DNA of 64,000 bases from Paenibacillus campinasensis (GTDB taxonomy: Bacteria > Bacillota > Bacilli > Paenibacillales > Paenibacillaceae). Of this stretch, positions 51,606 through 59,950 are shown one piece after another. The notes under the pieces were generated by a model. It saw nothing but the letters and a program-made list of their open reading frames with translations, made no database searches and was not told where the DNA came from. The DNA is taken from assembly GCF_002272015.1 (NCBI RefSeq), contig NZ_NPBY01000013.1, positions 1 through 64,000 of the forward strand, read 5' to 3'. The position numbers and the translations under genes are program-made. Each line of letters begins with the position of its first letter. Within the stretch, counting starts at the first letter, position 1.

Positions 51606-52997
51606 ATGCGTGTTCGCAAATTAATGGTTCTGTTATTGGGACTGGTTCTGCTGCTTGCAGCCTGCAGCGGTGGCTCGGACAACCCGAGCAGCGGCACTCA
51701 AGAAGCCGTGGAATCGGGGACGAATAGCAGCACTGAAAACGAGACGTCGAAGGGAACGGACGAGACGGAAAACAGCGGCGGGGATGAAGTCTACAGAACG
51801 CCGGAAATGGATTTCGATTTAGGCGGTAAGACGATCAAAATCGTCTCTTGGTGGGATATGACGATTCCGGAGGATACCCCGGACAATATCCAGCGCAAGA
51901 AGAATCTTGAAGACCTGATGCAAAAGCATAATTTTAAAGTGGAGTACGTGGCCATCGACTACGGCGAGTACCAAGAGAAAGTTACTGCTTCCTTGCTCGC
52001 TGGTGAACCGGTCGGTGATATTGTTCGCCTTGGCAAAACCTACACGGTGCCTACCTTGGTTAAACAGGATCTGCTCTGGCCGATCGACGAATACACCAAA
52101 AACCCCGTCGCCTTTAATCAAAAGGTTACGAACGAATACTACACGTATGAAGACAGGGGGTACGGATTCACCGAAAATCAAGCAAATCTGGTTCAGGGCA
52201 TCTTTTACAATCGTACACTTATGAATCAGCTTGGCTTAAAGCCGCTTCAAGAGTATGTGAACGAAGATAACTGGAATTGGGAAACATTCATAAAAGTGGC
52301 TAAAGAAGCCAACAAAGATACGAACAACGATGGCAAGCTGGACACTTGGGGGCTAGCAAACTCCTCGCTTATGGATCATGCCTTATATTCCAACAACACG
52401 GGTCTGACCAAAGAAGATAAGCAAAATCTAGAAGATCCTGCAACACTGGATGCTCTTCATTTCATTTCTCGTATTGCTACCGAGAAACTAGCAAGACCAA
52501 CCGAGGGCGGCGACTGGACGGAGCCAGGCCAATTTTTCCGTCAAGGCAATACATTAATGTACGCCGGTGCCCTCCACGAGTTGAGCGGCATGCAGACGGA
52601 TATGCCGGATTACGACATCGGTTTCGTACCTTTTCCGAAAGGGCCGAACGCAACGGAGTACCACTCTGCCGAAGCACTCTTCCAGGCGCTCACCATTCCG
52701 AAAGCAGTCGAAAATCCGGAACAGCTGCTTTATATCTGGGAGAAAATCAACGACATTGAATCCGTATACGACTATCCGGACCAAGCCTCTTACGAAACGT
52801 TATTCTCGAGCGAAGACGATTTAAATAACGCCAAAATGGTGGCGCCAAACATGATTATTCTTGACCACAATACATTCCCGAATTTGAAGTACTACGATTT
52901 CGTCGGCGAGCTGAATGAAGGGATATCTGTTTCTACCGTTGTTGAGAAGTACAAGTCAACCTTCCAAGCGGCCATTGACGAAGTATATGGTCCTTGA
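51606..52997 (+). CDS. Sugar ABC transporter substrate-binding lipoprotein
   Basis: The 463-residue family 1 solute-binding protein has a signal peptide MRVRKLMVLLLGLVLLLAAC with lipidated C20 and a Ser/Thr/Glu-rich tether of about 40 residues. Two lobes follow, with KIVSWWDMTIPEDTPDN, GDIVRLGKTYTVPTLVKQDL, NWNWETFIKVAKEANKDTN and a D/N-rich Ca-binding-like stretch DTNNDGKLDTWG. It captures a saccharide outside the membrane. It opens the operon and is followed by a stable hairpin, which may raise its level relative to downstream genes. The ligand is unknown. Confidence 0.93.
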   Translation: MRVRKLMVLLLGLVLLLAACSGGSDNPSSGTQEAVESGTNSSTENETSKGTDETENSGGDEVYRTPEMDFDLGGKTIKIVSWWDMTIPEDTPDNIQRKKNLEDLMQKHNFKVEYVAIDYGEYQEKVTASLLAGEPVGDIVRLGKTYTVPTLVKQDLLWPIDEYTKNPVAFNQKVTNEYYTYEDRGYGFTENQANLVQGIFYNRTLMNQLGLKPLQEYVNEDNWNWETFIKVAKEANKDTNNDGKLDTWGLANSSLMDHALYSNNTGLTKEDKQNLEDPATLDALHFISRIATEKLARPTEGGDWTEPGQFFRQGNTLMYAGALHELSGMQTDMPDYDIGFVPFPKGPNATEYHSAEALFQALTIPKAVENPEQLLYIWEKINDIESVYDYPDQASYETLFSSEDDLNNAKMVAPNMIILDHNTFPNLKYYDFVGELNEGISVSTVVEKYKSTFQAAIDEVYGP

Positions 52998-53023
52998 CAT
53001 AGAACATTAGCCGAGAGGCGAAC

Positions 53024-53055
53024 GTCCCTGCGCAGCGCATTGCTGCGGCAGGGAC
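53024..53055 (+). repeat. Intercistronic stem-loop after the first SBP gene
   Basis: GTCCCTGC and GCAGGGAC, with GCAGC/GCTGC inside and a 5-base loop, form a 13-bp stem with one bulged G and no U-tract. It probably protects the upstream SBP mRNA or slows polymerase rather than ending all transcription. Confidence 0.7.
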
Positions 53056-53093
53056 TGTCATTGGATGGATTAACCGTATGGGAGGGAGAGAAA

Positions 53094-55985
53094 TTGAACA
53101 CCAGGAACAAGCGTTTCGGCAGCGCCATACTTGTCATCGTCCTATTTTTTTTGTCTCTATGGGCCTTCTACCCTTCGAAATCGACAAACCAAGGCTTCGT
53201 TCAAGCGACCTCCGACTTTGAAGCGGTCATGAAAACGGAAGGGCAGGACGGGTACAGCCAGTATTTAGACGCCCATGTATCGGCGAGCCGTCCGGACCGC
53301 ATCGTCCGCATCGAAGGCGAGTCCTTTGCATCAACCTCTGGGGAAGGATTCGAGATCGCGGAGAAATTATACGGCTCCGAAGGGAAGTCCGTGATCACGC
53401 CAGAGGTTGGCTCCATCTCATGGGACGTAAACGTGGAAGAACCGGGCTTATACCATGTCCGGATCCGATTCTATCCAATAGAGGGGAAGAGTTCGGCAAT
53501 CGAAAGGCAATTCTCTATCAATGACGAGGTGCCTTTCAAGGGAGCAGATATCCTACTATTCGACAGGGTATGGGGAAACCGGGACGAGGAAATCAGACAG
53601 GATAACCGCGGAAACGATCTGCGGCCAAGGCAGATCGAGCAGCCTTCCTGGCAGCTTGCGCCGCTCTCCGATCGGTACGGCTACTATGATGAACCATATT
53701 CCTTTTATTTTGACAAGGGCAAGCAGAAGCTTACGCTAACGTCCTTGCGGGAGCCGATGGCCATTGATTATATCGAGCTGTACCAGGAGCATGCCTTGAA
53801 AACATACGAGGAGCTGGCGAATGAATATGAGTCTGAGGGCTTGGAACCGACCCGGGGTCAGTACATTCTGATTCAGGCGGAGGATGCCAAGCGGAAATCG
53901 TCGCCGACCTTGTATCCTACATCCGACAGATCCAGCCCGACCGTTGTGCCGTACGACGTTTCCAAAATCAGAATCAACACCATCGGAGGCGTCAACTGGA
54001 AGCTGCCGGGGCAATGGATCGAATGGGAGTTCGAGGTGGAAGAAGACGGTTTGTACCAAATCGCCTTGAAGCAAAAGCAGGACCAGCTCCGGGGCGTATT
54101 TGCTACCCGAAGTCTTATGATCAACGGGGAGTTTCCCTTTGAGGAAATGAAACGAATCCGCTTTCATTATGATCGCGATTGGCAAATGAACGTACTGGGC
54201 GAGGAAGAACCTTATTTATTCCATTTCACTAAAGGGACGCATCAAATTCGAATGATGGTGTCTCTCGGCGAGATCGCGCCGCTCTTGCAGACGATTGAAT
54301 CCAGCGTGCTGGAGCTGAACGAAATGTACCGCAAAATATTAATGATCACCTCCAATACGCCGGATCCGTTCCGCGATTATCAATTGGAGAAACGGATTCC
54401 GGATATGGTGGAGGTGTTCACCGAGCAGGCCGAAATCATTCAGAGCGTTGCCGATTATCTGGAAGAAGCAACGGGCGAGCGAAGCGACAAGGTAGCCGTC
54501 CTGCATTCGATGGTGCACCAGCTGAACGAGCTTGCCGAAAATCCCGAAACCGTCGCCAAGCGCTTGGATACGTATAAAGTGAACGTAGGCGGTCTGGGAA
54601 CCTGGATGCTGCAGATTAAAGAGCAGCCCATCTCGCTCGATTATCTGATCATTCACTCGCCGGATCGTAATCTGCCCAAAGCGGATGCGTCGTTACTCGA
54701 GGTTGCGGGCCATGAGCTAGGCGCTTACGTGGCTTCGTACACGGAAGACTATGACACGATCGGCAACGCCGGCGATGAAGAAGAAGCCATCACCGTTTGG
54801 GTGACGACAGGACGCGATCAGGCGCAAGTACTGAAAGCATTGATCGACGACACGTTTACGCCAGAATCGGACATTCCGGTGCATCTCCGGCTTGTTCCGG
54901 GAAATATCCTTCTGCCAGCCACGCTTGCCGGAGAAGGTCCGGATGTCGCCATGCAAATCGGCGAGGACGTGCCGGTCAATTACGCGATGAGGGGCGCTGC
55001 AACTGATCTAACGAAATTCGATGATTTCGAAGAGGTGGTCACCCGATTCCGCGATAGCGGGCTTGAGCCTTATAGATATAACGGTGGAGTGTACGCCTTG
55101 CCTGAGCAGCAGACCTTCCCGATGTTGTTCTATCGCAAGGATATTTTGGAGGAGCTTGGCTTGAAGCCGCCCGCGACCTGGCAAGAAATCTATGACATGA
55201 TTTCGGTGCTTCAGAAGCACAACATGGAATTTTATTTGCCGCTTGAAGCCGCCAATGCGAGTCTAGTCCCGAATGCGACGTTTGCGATGCTGCTGTACCA
55301 GAACGGTGGGCAGTTCTATCGCGATAATGATACGAGGAGCGCGCTCGACTCCGACATCTCCATGGAAGCCTTCAAGAAGTGGACGCAGTTCTATACCAGC
55401 TACAAGTTCCCGCTGCAAGCGGATTTCCCGAACCGTTTCCGCACTGGGGAAATGCCGATCGGGATTGCGGATTACACGACGTACAACATGCTGACGGTAA
55501 TGGCCCCCGAGATAAAGGGGCTGTGGGATTTCACGATCGTGCCGGGCACTGAACGCGAAGACGGCACCGTAAACCACGAAGTTGCCAGCCATACGACCGC
55601 CGTCATGCTGCTTCAAAATTCAAAGAGCAAAGAGGCTTCTTGGCAATTTCTGAAGTGGTGGACCGACAAGGAGACGCAAATTGCGTATGGCCGAGAGATG
55701 GAAGGCTTGATGGGAGAGGCTGCCCGCTATCCAACGGCCAACATCGAAGCGCTGGAGGAACTGCCATGGCCGGTGAAGGATTATCGGAATCTGGATAACC
55801 AGTGGCGGTGGGTACGAGGCATTCCGCAAGTGCCAGGGGGATATTTCACGGGCCGGCATTTGGACAATGCCTTCAGGAAAGTGGTCAATGCCAGCGAAAA
55901 TCCTCGCGAAGCCCTATCTGATTATATTCTGTACATTAACGATGAAATTGAGATCAAGCGGAAGGAGTTCAATTTGCCATATTAA
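53094..55985 (+). CDS. Large extracellular protein: two CBM-like domains fused to a solute-binding domain
   Basis: The 963-residue protein starts at TTG at 53094 behind GGGAGGGAG. Residues about 8-28 are an uncleaved-looking signal anchor (FGSAILVIVLFFLSLWAF) without a lipobox Cys. Residues about 70-232 and 256-410 are two jelly-roll, CBM6/35-like modules (IVRIEGESFASTSGE; YILIQAEDAKRKSS with NWKLPGQWIEWEFEVEEDGL). Residues about 410-540 are mainly helical. Residues about 563-963 form a family 1 solute-binding domain (GEGPDVAMQIGEDVP, YALPEQQTFPMLFYRKDIL, FLKWWTDKETQIAYGREMEG). It looks like a surface glycan-capture protein feeding the next two permeases. The fusion is unusual. Confidence 0.85.
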   Translation: MNTRNKRFGSAILVIVLFFLSLWAFYPSKSTNQGFVQATSDFEAVMKTEGQDGYSQYLDAHVSASRPDRIVRIEGESFASTSGEGFEIAEKLYGSEGKSVITPEVGSISWDVNVEEPGLYHVRIRFYPIEGKSSAIERQFSINDEVPFKGADILLFDRVWGNRDEEIRQDNRGNDLRPRQIEQPSWQLAPLSDRYGYYDEPYSFYFDKGKQKLTLTSLREPMAIDYIELYQEHALKTYEELANEYESEGLEPTRGQYILIQAEDAKRKSSPTLYPTSDRSSPTVVPYDVSKIRINTIGGVNWKLPGQWIEWEFEVEEDGLYQIALKQKQDQLRGVFATRSLMINGEFPFEEMKRIRFHYDRDWQMNVLGEEEPYLFHFTKGTHQIRMMVSLGEIAPLLQTIESSVLELNEMYRKILMITSNTPDPFRDYQLEKRIPDMVEVFTEQAEIIQSVADYLEEATGERSDKVAVLHSMVHQLNELAENPETVAKRLDTYKVNVGGLGTWMLQIKEQPISLDYLIIHSPDRNLPKADASLLEVAGHELGAYVASYTEDYDTIGNAGDEEEAITVWVTTGRDQAQVLKALIDDTFTPESDIPVHLRLVPGNILLPATLAGEGPDVAMQIGEDVPVNYAMRGAATDLTKFDDFEEVVTRFRDSGLEPYRYNGGVYALPEQQTFPMLFYRKDILEELGLKPPATWQEIYDMISVLQKHNMEFYLPLEAANASLVPNATFAMLLYQNGGQFYRDNDTRSALDSDISMEAFKKWTQFYTSYKFPLQADFPNRFRTGEMPIGIADYTTYNMLTVMAPEIKGLWDFTIVPGTEREDGTVNHEVASHTTAVMLLQNSKSKEASWQFLKWWTDKETQIAYGREMEGLMGEAARYPTANIEALEELPWPVKDYRNLDNQWRWVRGIPQVPGGYFTGRHLDNAFRKVVNASENPREALSDYILYINDEIEIKRKEFNLPY

Positions 55986-56005
55986 CAGGGGAGGTGCGGT
56001 AGTCG

Positions 56006-56965
56006 ATGCAAGTTGAACCAGGAATTCAAACCGTAAAGAGCCCCAAAGCGAATATGCAGCAGAACAGCCGTTGGGTCTCTTTCACAAAAGAGTTGAAGCG
56101 CAGCAAGCACTATTATTTGCTGATGAGTCCGTATATGATTATTTTCTTTCTGTTTACGGTCATTCCAGTGGTCTTTTCCTTTGCCCTAAGTTTCTTCTAC
56201 TTCAACATGCTGGAATTTCCTAGGTTCGTCGGTTGGCAAAATTATTCGAGGCTGTTTCTGAATGATGATATCTTTATGATCGCCTTGAAAAATACGCTGA
56301 TGTTTGCCGTCATCACCGGTCCCGTCAGTTATATCGCCTGTTTTGTATTCGCATGGATCATTAATGAATTGTCGCCCAAAGTGCGGGCGTTCATGACATT
56401 GGTCTTTTACGCGCCTTCGATATCGGGCAACGTTTATTTCATTTGGCTCATCATCTTCTCCGGTGACAGCTACGGGTATTTAAACGGGTTTCTGATGAAG
56501 GCTGGCTTTATCCTGGAACCGATTCAATGGCTCCTGAATGAAAACTATATTCTATGGATCGTGATTATCGTACAGCTTTGGCTCAGCCTGGGCACCAGCT
56601 TCTTGGCGTTTATCGCCGGACTACAAACAATCGACAAGTCGCTGATCGAAGCCGGGGCGATGGACGGCATCAAAAATCGCTGGCAGGAGCTCTGGTATAT
56701 TACGCTGCCGTCCATGAGGCCGCAGCTGATGTTCGGGGCTGTCATGCAGATCACAACCGCATTTGCCGTCGCAGATATCTCCATCGCGCTAGCCGGGTTT
56801 CCGAGCGTTAACTATGCGGCGCACACCATTGTTACCCATCTGATGGATTTCGGTACGATCCGCTTCGAACTGGGCTACGCATCGGCCATTGCGACGTTCC
56901 TGTTCTTGCTGATGGTCGGGACCAACAAATTAACGCAAAAAATGTTGAGAAAGATAGGTGAGTAA
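56006..56965 (+). CDS. Sugar ABC transporter permease (MalF/UgpA type), first pair
   Basis: The 319-residue permease has a charged N-terminal lead of about 35 residues and six helices, beginning YYLLMSPYMIIFFLFTVIPV. The EAA loop is EAGAMDGIKNRWQELWYITL then PSMRPQL. ATG follows GGGGAGGTG, 20 bases after the preceding gene. With the next gene it forms a heterodimeric sugar channel. Confidence 0.93.
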   Translation: MQVEPGIQTVKSPKANMQQNSRWVSFTKELKRSKHYYLLMSPYMIIFFLFTVIPVVFSFALSFFYFNMLEFPRFVGWQNYSRLFLNDDIFMIALKNTLMFAVITGPVSYIACFVFAWIINELSPKVRAFMTLVFYAPSISGNVYFIWLIIFSGDSYGYLNGFLMKAGFILEPIQWLLNENYILWIVIIVQLWLSLGTSFLAFIAGLQTIDKSLIEAGAMDGIKNRWQELWYITLPSMRPQLMFGAVMQITTAFAVADISIALAGFPSVNYAAHTIVTHLMDFGTIRFELGYASAIATFLFLLMVGTNKLTQKMLRKIGE

Positions 56966-56967
56966 CG

Positions 56968-57843
56968 TTGGCTGCGAAAATGATTCGATATTTCCGGCTG
57001 CCGAGAACGCTGAACCGCTCTTTGCCCGTTAGCATTTTGCTGTTTTCGCTGCTCGCCTTGTTCGGAGCCTTCATGGCATTGCCCTTGATTTACGCGGTGA
57101 ACAACGCATTCAAGCCGTTGGACGAATTGTTCATATTCCCCCCACGGTTCTTCGTAAACAATCCGACGATGGATAATTTCCTGGATTTGATGGTGTTAAT
57201 GGGGAATTCGTGGGTCCCCTTATCGCGTTATTTCGCAAATACGCTGTTGATCACCATCATTGGCACGGCCGGACATATCCTGCTGGCGTCTGCAGCAGCC
57301 TATCCGCTGGCCAAATACCGCTTTCCCGGCTCAAGGGCGCTGTTTTCCATAGTGGTGCTTGCCTTGATGTTTTCGCCTCATGTTACGGCGATTCCCAACT
57401 ATATGGTCATGTCTTGGCTGGGTTGGATCAATACGCATGCTTCCATTATCGTGCCTTCCTTGGCATTTCCGCTCGGGCTGTTTCTGATGAAGCAATTCAT
57501 GGAGCAGATTCCCGATGCCCTGCTTGAGGCATCCAAAATCGACGGGGCCAGCGAATATCGGATCTACTGGTCCATTGTGATGCCAAACGTGAAGCCTGCC
57601 TGGCTGACACTAATGATTTTACAATTTCCGGCACTTTGGGGCAGCGATGGGGGCAGCTTCATTTACAGCGAGCATCTGAAGACGTTACATTTCGCGCTCG
57701 GACAGATTACGGAAGGCGGAATCGCTAGAGCCGGGGTTGCTGCGGCCGTTGCACTGCTCCTGATGATCGTTCCCATCACGCTCTTTATCATATCCCAGAG
57801 CAGTGTCATGCAAACGATGGCCACTTCAGGGATGAAGGACTAG
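56968..57843 (+). CDS. Sugar ABC transporter permease (MalG/UgpE type), first pair
   Basis: The 291-residue permease starts at TTG two bases after the previous stop. It has six helices starting SILLFSLLALFGAFMALPLI, a substrate-side segment DELFIFPPRFFVNNPTMDNF, and the EAA loop EASKIDGASEYRIYWSIVMP. It is the partner of the preceding permease. Confidence 0.93.
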   Translation: MAAKMIRYFRLPRTLNRSLPVSILLFSLLALFGAFMALPLIYAVNNAFKPLDELFIFPPRFFVNNPTMDNFLDLMVLMGNSWVPLSRYFANTLLITIIGTAGHILLASAAAYPLAKYRFPGSRALFSIVVLALMFSPHVTAIPNYMVMSWLGWINTHASIIVPSLAFPLGLFLMKQFMEQIPDALLEASKIDGASEYRIYWSIVMPNVKPAWLTLMILQFPALWGSDGGSFIYSEHLKTLHFALGQITEGGIARAGVAAAVALLLMIVPITLFIISQSSVMQTMATSGMKD

Positions 57844-57863
57844 AAAGGAGGCATGTCAGATTG

Positions 57864-59315
57864 ATGAAACGCAAACTGAAGACGCCTCTCCTCATCATGA
57901 TCTGCTGTTTATTGGGGGTTGGGGCAGGAGCGGGGAACGTAAGCGCCAAGCGCGCCTCGGACTCCTATATTTATTCCTATTGGGGCGATGCTGCGGCAGC
58001 GCCGGCCGCTTATGTAGCGACTGAATGGATCAGCGGCTCCGACCTGGGGACGGGAGCTTTTCAAGAGCCGAGCGATCTCCACGTCACCGCCGATCATCGC
58101 GTATACGTACTGGATTCCGGCAACAATCGGATCGTTGTGCTGGACCATGATCTAAAGCTGGTAACGGCTGTGGATTCCTTCACAAGAGAGGGCGAGCCGG
58201 ATGCATTCCTGCAACCGCAGGGAATCTTTGTGACCGATGACGGCGAGGTGCTCGTAGCGGACACCGGTAACAAAAGGGTGGTTCACTTGGATTCGGATTT
58301 TGAACTGATCAAGATTATCGATTCGCCGGAGTCGGAGCTACTCCAGGATTCGTTTAGGTTCGAACCTGTGCGGATCGTCATGGACCATGCGCAGCGAATT
58401 TATGTCATGGCTGCCGGCGTGTTTGACGGGTTCATGGAATTCGACGCCGAAGGGGCGTTTACTTCCTTCATTGGCGCGAATCGCGTTTATATCGATCCGA
58501 TCGAGTATTTCTGGAAGCAAATCTCGACCAAGGCGCAGCGCAGCCAGATGGTCATGTTTACGCCTACGGAGTTTACGAATCTGGATATTGACTCGGAAGG
58601 GTTCATCTATGCCACGAACGGGGACCAGTGGGGGAATAACATTAAGAAGCTTAATGCGCAAGGCAGCGATATTTTAAGAAGAACGGGGTATTCCGACCCG
58701 CAGGGCGACATTCTTTACGTCAGCAGCGAAGGTCCTTCTAGGCTTATCGACATCGATGTTGCCGACAGCGAGATTTACTCCGTGCTCGATGGCAAGCGGG
58801 GACGGGTGTTCACTTACAACGGGGACGGACATCTGATGTATGTATTTGGCGGGTTGGGGAACCAATTGGGTCAATTTCATACACCGGTGGCCATTGACCG
58901 AATCGGCGAGGATTTTCTTGTGCTGGATAAGGCGCTTGGCGAAATTACCGTCTTCCGAACGACTGAATACGGTCGAACGCTGAACGAAGCCGTCAAAAGC
59001 TATTATCGTGGCGAGGAAGAGACCGCTTTTGCGTTGTTTAATCGAACGATCGCCATGAATGCTAATCTGGAATTCGCCTATGCGGGGATCGGCAAAGCCT
59101 TGCTTCGTCAAGGCGATTATAAGGGTGCCATGGTGCATTTCAAACGCAGCTTGGATCAGAAAAACTATTCGAAAGCATTCCTGCTATACCGCAAAGAGGT
59201 CATGAGGGAACATTTTCCGTTGATCATGACCATGCTGTTCTTGGCTGGAACCGGGATATTTGCCGTGTCCAGGATTCGGAATGTGAAGGAACGAAGAAAG
59301 GGGGCTTCCGCATGA
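57864..59315 (+). CDS. Membrane-anchored NHL beta-propeller protein with TPR-like tail
   Basis: The 483-residue protein starts at the ATG at 57864, with AAAGGAGG upstream. A signal peptide (LLIMICCLLGVGAGAGNVSA) leads to about five NHL repeats at residues about 45-370 (VYVLDSGNNRIVVLDHDLK, VLVADTGNKRVVHLDSDFE), forming an extracellular beta-propeller. Residues about 375-445 form two TPR-like helix pairs (AFALFNRTIAMNANLEFAYA, GIGKALLRQGDYKGAMVHFK). A transmembrane helix (FPLIMTMLFLAGTGIFAV) and a basic cytoplasmic end close it. It may bind glycan or act as assembly scaffold for the surrounding transporter. Its stop overlaps the next gene. Confidence 0.85.
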   Translation: MKRKLKTPLLIMICCLLGVGAGAGNVSAKRASDSYIYSYWGDAAAAPAAYVATEWISGSDLGTGAFQEPSDLHVTADHRVYVLDSGNNRIVVLDHDLKLVTAVDSFTREGEPDAFLQPQGIFVTDDGEVLVADTGNKRVVHLDSDFELIKIIDSPESELLQDSFRFEPVRIVMDHAQRIYVMAAGVFDGFMEFDAEGAFTSFIGANRVYIDPIEYFWKQISTKAQRSQMVMFTPTEFTNLDIDSEGFIYATNGDQWGNNIKKLNAQGSDILRRTGYSDPQGDILYVSSEGPSRLIDIDVADSEIYSVLDGKRGRVFTYNGDGHLMYVFGGLGNQLGQFHTPVAIDRIGEDFLVLDKALGEITVFRTTEYGRTLNEAVKSYYRGEEETAFALFNRTIAMNANLEFAYAGIGKALLRQGDYKGAMVHFKRSLDQKNYSKAFLLYRKEVMREHFPLIMTMLFLAGTGIFAVSRIRNVKERRKGASA

Positions 59316-59938
59316 GCAGGGAATGGATTCGATTTCCCCTAAGTCTCATGGTTCATCCCTTTGAGGGCTATTGGGACCTGAAATATGATCGCAGCCGAAA
59401 TTTCACGTTAATCATTTCATTTAGCGTATTGTTCCTGGTTGCCGTTACGAACATTTTGAGGAGCCAGTACAGCGGTTTTCTAGTCCATGTGTACAATCCT
59501 GAGAGCATGAACAGTGTCATGGAAATTGTATACGTGATCGTGCCGCTCTTGTTCTGGTGCGTGGCCAACTGGTCGCTTACGACCTTGATGGATGGGGAGG
59601 GCAAATTCGTCGAAATTTTTACGTCGACCTGCTTCGCGCTCCTGCCGCTCGTGATCATACAGTTTCCATGGATTTGGCTCAGCAATCTCGTTTCTCTGGA
59701 AGAGACCGCATTCTATTATTTTTCCAACTCCGTTGCGGTGCTCTGGTTCGTTTATCTGCTGTTTGTCGGCAATATGACGGTGCATCAGTTTTCTCCGTCC
59801 AAAACGATCGGAATTATGCTGCTGACCCTGGTTGCCATGGGGTTTATGGCTTTTATCAGTTTGCTGTTTTTCAGCTTGGTCCAACAGATCGTGGCCTTTA
59901 TTTCCGTCATCTATCAAGAATTGGTCATGAGAACTTAA
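59312..59938 (+). CDS. Yip1-like integral membrane protein
   Basis: The 208-residue protein has five hydrophobic helices, near residues 30-48, 70-92, 105-128, 140-158 and 165-195. The N-terminal LMVHPFEGYWDLKYDRSRN (Pfam Yip1-like HPxxxF start) and the TLMDGEGKFVEIFTSTCFAL loop typify bacterial Yip1-domain proteins. Function is unknown. It overlaps the propeller gene by four bases (ATGA), so the two are likely made together and may form one complex. Confidence 0.8.
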   Translation: MSREWIRFPLSLMVHPFEGYWDLKYDRSRNFTLIISFSVLFLVAVTNILRSQYSGFLVHVYNPESMNSVMEIVYVIVPLLFWCVANWSLTTLMDGEGKFVEIFTSTCFALLPLVIIQFPWIWLSNLVSLEETAFYYFSNSVAVLWFVYLLFVGNMTVHQFSPSKTIGIMLLTLVAMGFMAFISLLFFSLVQQIVAFISVIYQELVMRT

Positions 59939-59950
59939 GGAGGAGGAAGG

